Notes: generated by a model not told the origin, from the letters alone. Positions 36,501-51,500 are shown, numbered from the stretch's first letter. The stretch: DNA of 64,000 nucleotides from Linyphia triangularis (GCA_963978545.1 OZ021722.1:6715201-6779200), one strand, 5' to 3'. Numbers and translations: made by a program.

Positions 36501-39500
36501 AAATTATGCTATAAAATTACATTTCTGATGATTACAGCCATAATTCTAAAGGTAAATGGCGTCAAAACACAGATAAACAGGAAAACATATCTTCAAAAGA
36601 ATAATAGCAAATTGGCCATTGCATTAAAACTTATAGTGTTATTTATCACTTTTATATTCTTACTTATTTAAATAAAAGTTGCCAGTTTGGCAATAATTTT
36701 AAAATGGACAAAAACACACACTAAATTGGCAATGTTATTTGATAGACATTACATTGTCCTTATTTGTGCATGAAACAATGCTCAAAGGGGGGATCGGTGT
36801 TAAAGGTACTCGTTTTTTAACTTTTTATGCTTTTATTGCATTTCTACAGAATTTTGAAGGTGGGGACAATTAGAACACTTCAATGGTATTGGCACAGAGA
36901 TTTTTAATCAAAATTGTTAGAGCAGTTTTTTAGCAATTGCTGAAAAAAAAATTCATGATTTTTCACGATTTCAACCTTTAACACATGTACAACTTTGACG
37001 AAAACCTTGATGGTAGGTCCCATGGCCATCACTAACATGCGTACAAAATGTGAACATTTCAGGTCAATTTGTTTGAGAGTTATGCTGACCACGTAAACAA
37101 AGACAGACATTTTTAGTACACCACTTTTTTAAAATCTGGGGGTGATCTAAAGCATGGAGAAATGCAAAAAAACAAATCAATTTTTTTTCCATTTATTTAT
37201 TGATTGAATGCTATACTTTTATTACCCTATGTAAATACTTAGGTAATTGAAAGTAAAAATTTAGTCATATTAAAAAGTAATTAGTCTATACCCTGTCAGT
37301 ACTCAATAAGATATTTTTGGAACTTACATGTACAACAATCAAAATCTCCAGCATCCATTTGGATAAAATGCAATGTTTAAACTCACCGACTTCGTCTCTG
37401 TATTTGACGACGTGTGGCTTCCAAAAGAGGGTGCTGCACTGGGAGAACGATAGAGCGTATCTCCTCGAGGACAACCGTTGCTTCTTTGGCACTTGAGGTA
37501 TTCGATGCCTCGCAGCGTCTCTGGGCTGGAGCTCTGACGAGTGTGCGTGTGCTGGGGCTACAGAAATAAAAGTAGCATTATAGATTTAATTAAGTGTTTT
37601 AAAATACTAGGGCTGAAAATTGAAATTCCTTGATAATTTCCTAACACTGTAATTTTCCAACAGAACGTTCAAGAAAACACATACTGAACTATCAAATATT
37701 AAACCTCTCATGACTAAGAGAAACATTTATGTGAAAGCTTTTATAAAAATATTTTTTTTTGGAAGACTAGGTCTACAAAATCCAGTTGGATGTCTTTGTA
37801 AAAGACTACAAACAGGGTTCCCGCTCAAATCACAGAATGAAAATCAATGACTTTTAAGGACCAAAATAATATTTTTTAAAGACGTTTGAAAATTTGTTTT
37901 CATGTCTATTTATAAATTTTTAACACAGAATATTCTACCAAAAAAGTTACAAGTTGGTGCATGTGTAATACAAATATGTCAGAGAATTGCGATACGGTGC
38001 GGATAAGTGGTGGTCACGTGTGAATAGCAAGCCTGAGTTGTATATTTATAAATTTTGCAGTTCCAACATCCACAAAAATGAAGAACTTTTAAAGACCTCT
38101 AAGCATTTTCAAGCCTTGAAAACAAGTTAAAATATATTAAGCACCTTAAATGACCATGAGAACCCTGAGCAAAAGGCAGGAAATTACAACACATCTATAT
38201 CAAGGATAATGTTTTGTCCATTCCAATAAGTTAGTGACAGGAACAATCAACACAATGATAAAGTGGTCCAATAAAGCACTGAGAAATTGCGTATAATTTG
38301 TCCGCTTAGTGCATTGATTACCAGCAATGCCAACATTCTATAAAATACCTATGCATTGTAAAAAATGCAGAGCACCTTCAGGCAAAGTTTGAAACAATTA
38401 ATATTTCACACCAAAGGACAAATGGACTAGGTATGAAATACTTCTCTGATTTATTTACAATATAATAAGTCCCATTTCAAGACTACCATGTTGAAAAAAG
38501 GTTAACTTTAGTTTCTAACTTCTTTTTTTTTCCCCATAAAATAAAAAAAAAAAGCATAAATGAAAGAATTTTGTTTTGTAAAATTTTTCTTTATGTATTT
38601 TAAGGAACAGCTTTTTAATAGCACTTTTTCAATATTTTTTCAAAATAACATTCCTTATTTTAAAAGAATGCACATTTTTTAAATAACAGCCTTTTCATTA
38701 CCTTATTTCATACTTTACCTAAGCATTATATATAAAATGCCTAGGTATTTTATATATAATGTCTAATGAAAGACTATAATAATTCTCATGCTTTACCTGG
38801 CATTCTATAAAATGCTTAGGTATTCTATAAAATGCTGGTGTTTCATACATTGACTATAACATTTTCATAGAAACTAACATAAACAGTAAAATATCTGGAC
38901 ATTCCCCCACTTCTATCTTAAAAAAAAATTACGGAAATTTGTCTGCATTCAAAAGTAATGACAGTGAAAACAAAGTGGTTGAGGATAAAATTCCCGGGGG
39001 CCAGTTAGTTGAAGTATTAGGCACTGCAATTAAAGCAATAGAGCAAAGAGACTCTTACAAAATTTGGAAATAATGGCGATTCACAAAATAGGAGAAAAGT
39101 TTAGTCCAATGCCAAAACTATTAATACAGAAAAGTTCAAAACAAATGCTTTTAAAAACCACAAAAAAATCATACAATTGTGTTTCCTTGGTTTATTCCAA
39201 TTATATATTTATATTTTCATTGATTTGGTCAGGAGGCGCATTGAGTTTCCTAAAAAAAATTAAGTAGGAATTTTAGAGACGATTCCAAACATTTCAGGAA
39301 CATTTTAGGGATAAATCCTTAAAATTTTAAGAATAATTTTTTAAAATTTAGGGATACTTCTTTTAAAGTTGACCAAGACACCTGACACAGAAATTCCTTT
39401 CAAAGCATATTTCAATACCAGCAAAAAACTGACGATTTTCAAAAAATTTAATAATTAACAATTATAATCTTGGAAAAGATTTTCTCCTCTGGTTTTTTTT

Positions 39501-42500
39501 CTTGAATTTTGGAGGAAAATTTGAGTACAATTTCAGGAATTTCAGAGCAAATGCAACACCTATTTTGAGTATGAATAACGATTTTCTCTAAAACCGGATT
39601 TATCAAAGTTCCGGATAGATACACTCTGCTGCAATTAACATAAATCAAGCTCTCATACATACCCATGTAGTTGTGCGGGGATTCAGATGCTTCACAATGT
39701 TCTCCAACGACGTTGAAATGGATGGCTTTTGTGAATCGGGAGACAGCACGCTGTCCTTCCTGTCCAAGGCATCGGTACATGGGGACAGTATGACTTGGTA
39801 CTTGGGGTCGGTGCAGGAGTCTGGAGAAAGGGGACTCGAAGGGGACATCCCTTGGTTACCCATCGGCAGCACGGGGGCGGAGAATTGGTGCGTCAGAGAG
39901 CGATTGTGCTGTCCGTGAGAGGGAAAGGAGATGGAGCGATAGCTCTCCCTGTCGTGGTTGTGACGACTGGAGGTCGGGGATTTCGGAGACCTTGCGATCT
40001 GGAACGAGTTATGGGAAGGTTAAGCGGAGATTTCCGGTTTAAGTTGTATAAACTTTCAAAACTTTCCTGAAAAGACCATGATATTTCGAGAATTGCCAAT
40101 AAGAAGATATTTAAAAAAAAATTCAATTTCTCTAGAGCTGGATAATGACTGGATATGACTTGTAATATGTTTTTTACAAATAATGACTTAAAATATGTTT
40201 AAACAAATATACATTCTGCTCAATTTAAGCAAATGGAAGCCATCTCATAGAGTTAATTTGTCTACAGCACATTTGGCTGTAAAATCAAAAATGAGACAGT
40301 TAATGGTTGATAATTTTGTCTTACAATCATTTCACAGAATTGGTATTTTGTGTTAGAACTCCTCTAATTATATACAGTAATAATAATAATTACAAATATA
40401 AATAACAATAATAAAGTATATTGCATTACATTACAATAATAATTATATACTTTTAATTATTTCACATTTTCCATTTCTCAAAGAGATCTGAGCAATAACT
40501 GCTTGAAAACAAAAAACATCGATCAACCAGAGAAATAAACACAGGTGGTGAAAAGGTATGCAAATTTTGAAAATTGTTTGCGTTAACTGAATTTGATCTT
40601 AGACAAATAAATTAACGTTAGGTTTTAAGTACAGAGAATTGCTTTTACTTCTCGTTAAATGGGTTGGTTGTTTTCAGATTATCTGGCGCCGTCAGCAACA
40701 CGAGGGCTATAATGCGCCGAAACATTCGTCATTAGACAAGCCAACATACATTTACAAACACCCATGCCTAACACGGGACTCGGAACCCGCAACCTCGCGG
40801 TCTAGAAGCTAGCACGCTAACTACTATACTGTTTGGTCGGCTCGAGTTAAATGCAGGGGTCAAAGTGACAAAATAAGAATATATAGGATTTTTTTTTTTA
40901 AATATAGGACAATATAAAATATCAAATAACTGCATACAGTTGCTACTGAAGTTTAATTTTATCTCATTATATATTTCATTAATTAAAACTTAAAATGAAA
41001 ATTACTGAAATGAACATATAAGACATACTTATTTGAAGGATTTTCACACAGCACTAATTTTCCTTCCTATAATTTTTTTTTTTTTTAATAGAGGAATATT
41101 AATAGAAAGTACTTAGAAAATTATTATCTCCCTTTAAAACTCGTTATATTGAATTTAAGAAAACGGGGGGAAAAAAACATTAAAAAAAGAAATCGCCTGA
41201 TCCTGATTCCTTTATTCGTTATTACCTCAATATTTCATACTTGGTATTCATCAATAAATCAAGCTTATATCAGCTACATTTGCAATTTTGAATCTTTTGT
41301 TTCTAGCATGTATAAATGCTTGAGCTGCCCTATTTCTTTTTATACTTATTAGCAGTCTTTTGTTGGTATAGATTTATCCTACAGTGCCGGACGGAGATTG
41401 GTGATTTAGCGCCAAATGTGGCAACCCGTTGACTTAGTTTTCCGATAATCCTAGTGAGCGTTTAGATTTAGCAACACAGATTTTTGACGTCATTTTCAAT
41501 TTTTGACTTTTTTGAAAAGTCGCTATCCGAATTCTGACACTGTACAGCAAATTTTAACCCTTTTGTTTCCTTCATCAATTATTGACTGAGCACTCGAAAT
41601 GTCGATTTTAGTCCTGCAAGTGTATAATAAAGTTTTTTTTTTTTTTCTCTTCTTCCCGAGGTAGTTTGTTTCTGCATCGCTTTCTTTGGTAAAAATTCCA
41701 AGTCTAGTACGGATCGATACGGCGCTAAGAATTGATTACATAGAGCCGCGCCAAATTATGGCAACCATAGGTATGTGATTACTTGGAATTTTAACCTTAG
41801 CTTTTTCGCTTCTCTTTTTGCATGACCAATTAGTTTATTACGCGTGCTATGGAAAAATTCACTTGTTTACAACTTTCGTCGGTCGAGTACAGTTGAGTTG
41901 TAGGAATAAGTCATCGTTACCTCTGTCGACGTGCGCTTTCCCTATGGTCAATCAGAAAGGAAGTGAGTAGTCAATGCAACACGTGACGTCACAAGAGATA
42001 CGGCGCGGCTGCTTACAAACATCGCTTTTGTGGGTTTTGTCAGGTCTCTTTCACTTACGATCGCGGCAGAGAATCCGGAATATAAAAAATCGCAACAATC
42101 GGCACCGTTATTACGAATTTGAAGAAAATATAGGTCCAACCAAAACAGAAATATAGGATTTATAGGACAATTATAAAATATAGAACAATATAGGACGTTT
42201 TTTCCGATTTTTAAAAATATATAGGATTTATAGGATATATAGGACATCTGCGACCCCTGTAAATGGGATTTCATATTAAGTGATTTCGCATGAACAGCGT
42301 TTGACTGTATTTTCAAAAATAGAAAAAAAAAAGACACTAATAAACAGAAAATTTAAGGCTTACAATGTGCTCGTGTGGAACTCCAGTAAGGCTAACTAAC
42401 TGATCTTCAAGAGTTTTAACTCGCTTCATAGCACCATTCACTTCAAGACGCATTTTTTCAGATGGAGATTTTCCAAACTCTGCTCGAAGATTCTACAAAA

Positions 42501-45500
42501 AAAATATACAAATAATTGCAGCACACTAAATGGAAGATATTGTATAAGAATATGTGCATATCTTAATTCTAATTGCTTAGATAATTTTATGCTATAGTTA
42601 CTTCATCAAAACACAATAATAATGTTTCTAAGTCATCATGGAGAAAAAATACATAGAAATATATATTTTACAGTTATGTGATTTAATTATGTTATTTTCA
42701 TAATGGTCATTGTGTTAACTTTATACTTTCACGATGGATAAACTATGCTAGTTGCAAAGGGTGCATTAATCTAATTGACACTTACACTCGATAATAAAAA
42801 AGACAATTAATAATTATTTGTGCAGACTTTTGTCACTTTTAAGTATGTAATTACCTTAATGGCAGGAAGAAACCTAAAGTAGACTAACCAAATATTTTAA
42901 GAAAAATACATTTTTTATTTATTGACTATGTATTTTTTAAGTATTTGCTAATTTTCTTCTTCGTATAGATAACGTTAAACTTGATTAGCTATTAAATGAA
43001 CTAGGGGTGTGGAATATCGCAAAACTCTCAATTACACTATACAATTAGTCATTGCATTAAAATTTATGGTGTTATTTACCGTTTTCATATTTCCACTCAT
43101 TTAAATAAAAATGGCCAGTTTGGCGATATTTTTGGCAATAATTTTTACATGTACAAAAAAAGCATGCAAAGATGGCGAAATTGACCTTTCTTGCACGTGA
43201 AACAGAAAAAAATCTATCGTTGATAGGAAATGCTCAAGGGCAGAGAACTCTGTGTTAAAGGCACTCATTTTTTTTTACTTTTTAAGCTTATATCGCATTT
43301 ATACTGGTTGGTTGTGTGGATTTTAAAGGCACAAGAGCCAAGATTGGCTAAGTTACTCCAAACATACTCTGTTTTGCGACTCTATAAAAAATTTTCAGTA
43401 TCTATTCAAAAAGAACTAAGTCAAATTAGGTTAGTAAAACCAATGTTATGCAGAAACAAAAACAAATTCGGATGCGGTTCGTCTGATAGTAAATCCTTTA
43501 ATGTTAATAGTAGTACCAAAGTGGTTTAATCTAGATTATTAAAATTTGGAAAGACACATAAAATATGATTAACAGATAAAAGGCAGCTACACTGTGTGCA
43601 AGTCGGTGCTGCTTCATTACAGAAAAAATACTTATGAGTTAAGCGTGTGTGACCAATTCTAAATATCATTAAAATAATATCCTTGTGTCTGTTTGAAAAT
43701 GCTGGATTAAAAGGTTTAATGGATGGTTTGACTGAAAACAGTTTATTATGTATCTGTTTCATCCATTGCAGCTCTCACACCGCTTCTTGAGTTTGTTTTA
43801 TTGCGTGTTTTGCTTCACTTGGTGGGACAAATTTGTGCGATACAAAGCGAATGTTTTTCTCTGCAAAGTCGGGAAGATCATTTCCACGTATGCCAACATG
43901 GTCAGGTATCCAACAAAAAGAAATTTCAACTAATCGTTGTTTGAGACTCGTCCACAACTCTACAGTATGCAATACCAAGCGATGGCTCTCAAAAGATATT
44001 TTTTGTAAGGCCTCAACGCAACTCCTAGAGTTTGTTTAGATGATAAATTTTTTTGTCGTGAAATTAAAAAATTTCATCATTGCCATATTAATCACATATA
44101 TTTCTGAGGTAAATACAGAGCAAAAGGTATGTAGTCTCTTAGCAATTGTTTGACTGTTAAAAAACAGCAGCTGTACCAACACAATCATTCGATTTGGATC
44201 CATCCGTAAAAACTGGGCATTAGTCATTGTAGAGGATGGTCACAAAATTCAGAAAAAATAGTTCCCCGACAATTCCCTGACAGATTTCTTAAAAATTCCC
44301 CGATTTTACAGTAAACTTTTTTTCAAATTTCCCCAATTTTTCCAGATGTATAGATACCCTGATCAAATAGAACATGTATGCTAAGGAGATAACATGCCAA
44401 TTTTTTAAAAATAGTAATGAAGAGTTTAAATTATTCAAAAACATTAATGAAGAGTTTAAACCATTCCGTAACATTAAACTTCTAACGATTACCACAACAA
44501 ATCTTCCAGTAAATGGCGCCAAAATACATAAGAACAGGAAAACATGCCGGAAAATTTCCCTGATTTTCGTTACATTTTATAAAATTAACTGGATTTTTTC
44601 CAAAATCAAAAAGCTCCCTGACATTTCCCTGATTTCCAGGTTCTGTAGCCACCCTGTTATAACATTGTCTATGAAAATAAAAAAGCTGAGTAAAGATGTA
44701 ATGTAGGGTAGATGGTTTATGCAAATGATCAAAATCATGAACAAAATTTAAATTGGTATCGCTCCAAGGTGGAGGTAAGTTTCCTCTGCAAAGAACAGGA
44801 AAGCCCTCAATATCATAAAAGCTTAAAATTTCCCCTATTCTAAAAGCAAAAATTGGAATGTAAGATTGTTTGTTAGAAAATAAAGTGCTGTGTACAGGAT
44901 TGATAAATTTGTTAAGCATTGGATAAGATTGGTTACTCTTAACCTTGTAGAAATAATTAAGAGAAAGTATCTGTCGAATGAAGCTTTAAATGCTAATGGC
45001 AGTAAACTATCTACTGGGGATGTCCTAAAAGTCCCAGAACAAATACGGGCGCCTTGGTGATGCACAATATCGAGAGGTTTTAAATATGTCTTGCAAGTGG
45101 AGCCATAAATTTTGCAACCATAATCAAACTTCGAACATACCACTGCTCAATAAATTCTTATTATGGCCGTTCGATCAGCTCCCCAGGAAGTATGCGTTAA
45201 CACTTTTAGTATATTTAAAGATGGATTACATTTTCTTTTTAATAAGTCAATATGCGGCCTAAAATTCAGCTTGGAGTCAAACACACACCCCAAAAATTTA
45301 GCCTCTTTAACAAAAGGTCGCATTCCTACTGAAATTTTGAAGGTGGGGCCATTAGAAAGAGGCATTAGCACACGGATTTTAATCAAAATCGTTAGAGCCA
45401 TTTTCTAGCAATTGTTGAAAAACATGATTTTTCACAATTTTTCATGATTTCAATCTTAGGAGCATACACAATTTTGACAAAAACTTTAATGGGTCGCATG

Positions 45501-48500
45501 GCCACCACTAAACCACATACAAAATTTTAACATCCCAGGTCAATTTGTTCTAGAGTTATGCTGTACACACAGGCAGACATTTTTCCTATACCACTTTTTT
45601 GAAATCAAGGTGTTCCAAAACGTAAAGAAATACAAAAAAAAAAAAAAAAAAATCAAAACAAAATTTTCACCGAATGCTATACTTTCATTATCCTATGTAA
45701 ACATATGGGTAATTGAAAGTAAAAAGAGAGAAAGGAGAAAGTGTAATAAATGTTTTGATATGACATGAATAAAACTCACATTTAGATACACAATTTCTTT
45801 TTCCAGCATCTTGCGTATTGTGTGAATGCGAGAATTGGTCAGTTGTTGCTGCTTTTCGGGCTGAAATGAAATTGAAACACATAATTTTTTATAATGTTAT
45901 ACAAACTATGTAAATTAAGCAAGGTATTTTTGGTAAAAAATAACATTACTTTAGAAGGGCTGTATTTACTGGCAACATTTCAAAAGTTGTTTTTTTGCTT
46001 TCTACTAATTGTTTTTTGCAGTTGTAAGTAGGTTATTGTTAGTAATTACAATTTTACATGTTACTAATCTGTCATTAATGATTTTACAGAACAATTTATA
46101 TTTTTAACAGTAAACAAAAAAGTGATACCAAACTACAAAAAATATTTACAAAACTACTTCATGAAAAATATATCAAAATAAGTATTTGTAAACCATTAAC
46201 ATTTTAAAATATGATTTATTTTTGCAGAGAGATTACGCAATATGTCTATTTTATTTACAAATGTATATTTCTTACTGCTTTTGTGGATAACTTTACCATT
46301 ACTAAACACTTTTAAACTTAATGATAGCAATAATAAACTCAGCTAACACCAATTTATATAAAAAGGGTAATTGGTTTTAAAAAAAAGGGGGAGGAGAGGG
46401 TAAGTATGCATTATCCCTTTGTCCAGTATAAGCAAAACCAAACTGTATTTAAAAGGCAGCTTCAGAGTATGTTTACCAAAGCAAAGAAAGAGGGCTTCAG
46501 TAGCTAAAGTTTACACAATTAGTTGTGAGGTCATCATTATCCAACTTTGACACTAGAGATGTCTTTTGATGACAGTTTGATTTTGTCAAAATTGGTGTGG
46601 GATGTTCAATGCAAAAAAGTTCTGGTAAGTGTCTAAAAAAAATATGCCAGTACATTTAGGAAAAAAAAAATTTAATTTTGCAATTTTGCAATTTTTTTTT
46701 TTTTTTTTTCAATATAAGTAGTTGTCTTTCTTTAAACTTTTTTTTTTTTTTAAATTACCAATGCATTCAAATTCCAAAAATTAATTTACCTAATTCATAC
46801 ATAATATTATGTTATGTAATAAAAATGTTTTTATTTAAATGTGTTATTTTTTAATAAAATATTATTCGAATTTTATTATTCTGTAATTCATAATTATCGA
46901 ATATAAATATTCAAATAATAAAATATATTAATTATTAAAACTGTTCAATTACTAAAAAATAATTATTCAATTAACGGCATTGTCTCATTACTGGCAATTT
47001 GAACATTTGGACTGGCATAAATCTAAAATCACTTGGACGATTTTATATCCTTGACATGATACACAATTGTAAAAAAAAAAAAAATTTAGATCAATATAAA
47101 ACAAAGAACATCATAAGTTGTTATCATTATAAGATTAAACAAATTAATCAGCTTATCCAACATTTTACTTACATCAACAGGTTGAGGACCCGTTATCCGA
47201 TCGGAGGCATCCGACTTGCTCGAGTTGACGATATTCATGGTTGGACTATTACCACTACTGATATGAAATGAGTGCTGGGGACTCAGAGATCCTTTGCCAG
47301 GCTGTCCAGGAGGTTTTCCCAAAAGTGTCAGTGCCACATAGGAACCGGCTAACCATGCATTGTCAATATGCAAAAAGTAACGTCAATATGAATATGAGAA
47401 AAAAAAACACTCTTCAAATGCAAGTGATAAATCAATTTATACATTAAAGTCCACATTTGATAATCAGTTGCAGAAAAAACTTAAAGTAAAAACTTATTTT
47501 TCAAAATGGTATGTCAAACTAATAATTGTAATTAGTTACGAGATCAATTTAAAATAATTGCTAAAAAAAAAAAATTGCATTAAAAAATTATCAAAATTTT
47601 AAACAAGTCTTTATAGTTAAATTTATTTTGTTTAAAAACAAGTAAGATTTTATAGTGATTGTAACTAAAAGGCAGCTACTACAAATGTTGGGTTGAGGTA
47701 CAGATACCAAGCACAGAGAGCCTATCTGATGGCTGTGTGGTTAGCGCTCTGGCCACACATGCCAAAGGTGCCGGATTCGAATCCTGGATTAGGCATGGAT
47801 GTTCGTTGTGGTTCAAAATTCAAGTTAAGCTGTAGATCCTGGACTGATTAGCTGTCATAATGCATAAAAATAGGTTGTCAAGCGCATAAACCAACCAACC
47901 AAGCACAGGGGGCTCTATGAGTTTTCTAAAAAAAATTAGGTAGGAATTTTAGGGATGGTTCCAAATATTTCAGGAACATTTTTGGGATTATTCCTAAAAA
48001 TGTTAGGGGTGCTTCCTAAACTTTTAGGGATATTTTCAAAAGTAATAAGGTACGATTCAATAAAATTTAGGGATATTACTTCTAAAGCTGGCATAGGCTC
48101 CTCCTAACACAGACATTTTCTCTTAAAGTCTGTTTCAATACTGGCAAAAAACTGCCAATTTCAAAAACTTGAACATCAAACAACTTTTCAGCAAAACATC
48201 AGTTGTGTAATCAAACAATTACACCACATTTTAATTAAATTCACTTACTTAATTTTTAAGCAACGTTCAAAGTACTTAAAAAAGAAGATTGCTTCAACTT
48301 TAAAACATGAGTTAGGATACAATTTAAAATTGTTTGTCATTAACTAAAATTTAATTAAAATTTCAGTAAATATTTTTTCAGCGGGAAAAATATCTGGGTG
48401 TTTTTTTTGCGGATTTTAGAGTAAATTCAGTGAATATTTAATGTTTTAAAAAAATTTCAGGAATTATCGAAAATTATAAGTACAATTTTAGGAATTTTTG

Positions 48501-51500
48501 GCCAGGGCTGGAAAAAAACCAGGTTTTTTGTAAAAAAAAAGTGTTTTTTGTAAAAAAAAACACAAAAACAATTTTTTTGGTTAAAACCGGGGTTTTTTTT
48601 AAATCCTTTTCTAATTACATGTATGCATATTTATAAATAAAATTTGATGTTAACTAGAATAATTAATGTTTAAATCACAAGTAATATTCCTTCAGAAAAT
48701 AATTTAAACTATAATTTAATTTTAATTAACAATTTTGTATAGTTACAAAACATTAATACATCTTAGATTAATATAAAAACTTATTGTTGATACTTATAAA
48801 AACTTCAATAGTCTTTAATTACAAGATTTATTTTATAATATGCTAGAACTTGTTCTATCGATAATATTCGTATAATTTTTCATTTACAAAATCTTCTTTC
48901 ATGTAATACCAAGAATGTAGATCTTTCACTTAGTGAATTATTATTTTAAAAATTAATAGAAAGAAAACTAAAAAAAAAATTTTATTCCATTTAAAAACAA
49001 TTTTAGGATTTAACATTTTGAACAAGAAAAAACAAGTTTTTGCTGCTTTTTCTAAACCCAGGCTGTTACGCAATTTTGATTCTACAACTCCAAAAGAAAA
49101 AAAACTTCGCTCAACATTTGCTGTAGTTGCTTTTGCAATAAAATTCCTTTCGAAAAAGATATCTTTGGAAAGGAAAATTCTTGGTTAAAAGTAGAAGTTA
49201 GTTACAAGATAAAATAATTTTAAAAAATCTAATTATAAATGTGGAGATGGGGGCGCACCACTAGAGAACCCCTCGTGGCGACTTCTAGCGGCAGAGGGAA
49301 GTATTCCTCATTCTGATAAGAGAGACAGATCACTGAACATTCTCGATGTGATCATACGTAAGAATGGCGCTTGTGCCAAATGTAGCATGAAGTGGGATCA
49401 ATAAAGAGTTATTAAAGCTGGATTCTACACTCAGCAAGTGTCCCTTCTCTGAGCGTCTACTCCCACATAAATTTTAAAAAATACATTTTAAATTATTCTT
49501 TAAATTTTTTTTTTTTTTTTTTTTTTTTTTGGAGAAAAAAACCATTTGGTTTAAAAACCATGCCAACCCTGTTTTTGGCAGAAACAAAAATTTAAAGAAT
49601 TTTAGGCCAAATGCAACCCCCTGAAAGAATATCAACTCTTTGTCCCCATACGATGTCTTTTTCTCCCTTTCTGGCAACGCTCCTCGAGAACTGGTGAAGA
49701 AAGTAAATGGCAATTTTTCCACCAGGAAGAAAGTTAAACTTGCTTAAATTGTTTTATAATGCATAATCTAAAGTAATTGTCAAAATACCACAATTTTACT
49801 GTGGGAGAAAGTGTGAGAGTTAGGGAGTAAGGAGAATTTCTTTTTTTAAAAAAGAATACAATAATATTACTTGAACACAGAAACAAATTGTAATTTTTTA
49901 TTCTAGCGAAATATGTCCTCAATAGCTGGCAAACCTTTTCAAATACTGGTAACTTCGAAAAAGTCACGTAGTTGAAACAGCTTTATACAATTATGCACCA
50001 TTTAGTGACTGAAACCTTTCACTAATAAAGGTTGATGGCAAAAACCATAAACAATTTGAAGTTTTTTTATAAACTAGAATATTGTCATTGGGCAATAAAC
50101 TTGTCATCAAATATCCTACTTCCATTCTGATATCTCTAACTGTAACCAATATGTAAACATTAATCTAAAAAAAAAAACTTTCCATAAAGTGTTAAAAACC
50201 TTCTGCATACCGTTAAAAAAAACCTAATCCAATATCATTATATAAAAATTCAATGACATAAAAAAGATGTATTTTCTAATGAAAAACAAAAAAGTTTAAT
50301 AATTTGCGATTCAAAAAAATTTGGAGTTGCAGCTCTTTACGAGGTGAGGACAGATATGTCCTTGGCACTCTACTAAGATTTAGTCTCTTAATAGAAAAGC
50401 ACTACAGATGTCATTCACAAGTTGTAAAAAAAATATACCAAAACACACCAAATGATAAGATTGAAATGTCTTGATATCAGAGGAGAAAACAGTCAAAATG
50501 TAAAAAAGAGGAAAATATATGCAGCTTTATTCTTAACACAAGGTTCCCACTCAAATCACAGAATGAAAATCAATGACTTTTCAATGACTTTTAAGGACCT
50601 AGTTAATGTTTTTAAGGACCTATAAAAATTCGTTTTCAGGCATCATATCTATATTTAAATTTTTAATAAAGTATCTACCAAAAAAGTTACAAGTTGGTGG
50701 ATGCGTAATACAAATATGTCGGAAAATTCTGATACGGTGCAGATGAGTGGCGGTCACGCGGGGATAGCAAGTCCGAATTGTATTTTTATAAATTTTGCAG
50801 TAGGACAAAATCTATAAAAATTAAGGACTGTTAAGAACCTCTAAGCATTTTCAAGGACTTTTAAGCACCTCTAAGCATTTCCAAGCACTTTCAAGGCCTT
50901 GAAAACAAGTTCAAAAATATTAAGCACTTTTAATGACTTTCAATGACCGTGGGAACCCTGTTTAAAGATCATTGAAGTTTTATAAGTTTTATTAATCTAA
51001 TAGCTTCACAGCTGAATAAGAAAATAATTGTGTAATTATGTGCATACAGAACAGTGGTGCAGATAGAAATTTTTTTCTGAGGAGGTTTAAGGCAAATTTA
51101 GTCTAATAAAAGTCCACTAAAAATAATAAAATTGTAGAAAAGGAGGAACTTCTCAGAAAAAAAAGCGGAAATCTGCGTAAAAGCTGAAGTATTTCACCCA
51201 AGATGTCTTTTGTTTCCTTGTGATAACATAATGAATTTACACAGATATTTTAATAGACACTCTACATAAACAAGATTAGAATGAATTGCAGCAACTTTTG
51301 TATATTTCTTACTACATTAAACACAGCAAAACAAGTTCAAATTACCAATCATTTTAAAGTAAAACAGTGAAACTGCAATTTAGCAACCAGAAGTATTTAG
51401 CATGAAGTTAAGGTAATAGTGAACACAAAAAAAAAAAAAAAAAAAAAAAAAATAGAAATGTGCTTTTATTTAACTATAAGAACAGAGCCATGAGTGTTAA

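Larger units (their letters stand above)
35130..37386. other. RhoGEF2 intron 9 (2.3 kb)
   Basis: It contains a tandem duplication (35836-36058), a GGTGGTCACAAAATTCC element remnant (36303-36600) and a GGGGTGTGGAA element (36590-37265). Short words TTCCTGCGTACA occur near 35227 and 36186 and probably mark the ends of another repeat. Confidence 0.75.
37558..39662. other. RhoGEF2 intron 8 (2.1 kb)
   Basis: It contains a CAGGGTTCCC element (37813-38167), a palindrome cluster (38300-38860) and a GGCGCAGTGAGTTTTC-family element (39232-39570). Confidence 0.8.
39999..42363. other. RhoGEF2 intron 7 (2.4 kb)
   Basis: It holds a SINE (40662-40840) directly adjoining a hAT-like element (40854-42259). 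The remaining 0.65 kb on the left is AT-rich with nothing recognised. Confidence 0.85.
43004..45730. mobile_element. GGGGTGTGGAA-family element, copy 3, split by a LINE
   Basis: The left part 43004-43304 and the right part 45330-45730 are contiguous in copy 2 (36590-37265). The intervening 43305-45319 is the retrotransposon. Confidence 0.75.
42493..45779. other. RhoGEF2 intron 6 (3.3 kb)
   Basis: It is dominated by a GGGGTGTGGAA element interrupted by a truncated LINE, itself interrupted by a GCCACCCTG element. 42493-43000 is AT-rich with nothing recognised. Confidence 0.85.
47906..49622. mobile_element. GGCGCAGTGAGTTTTC-family element, copy 6, split by a hAT-like element
   Basis: The left end CAGGGGGCTCTATGAGTTTT directly follows the SINE target site. 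The right remnant (GCAGAAACAAAAATTTAAAG .. CAAATGCAACCCCCTG) follows the inserted element at 48503-49571. Confidence 0.75.

Noticed and set aside
41948..42337. 129-codon minus-strand frame considered as a transposase
   Set aside because: It crosses the right end of the hAT-like element into the flank, is built partly from TATAGGA repeats, and lacks any transposase motif.
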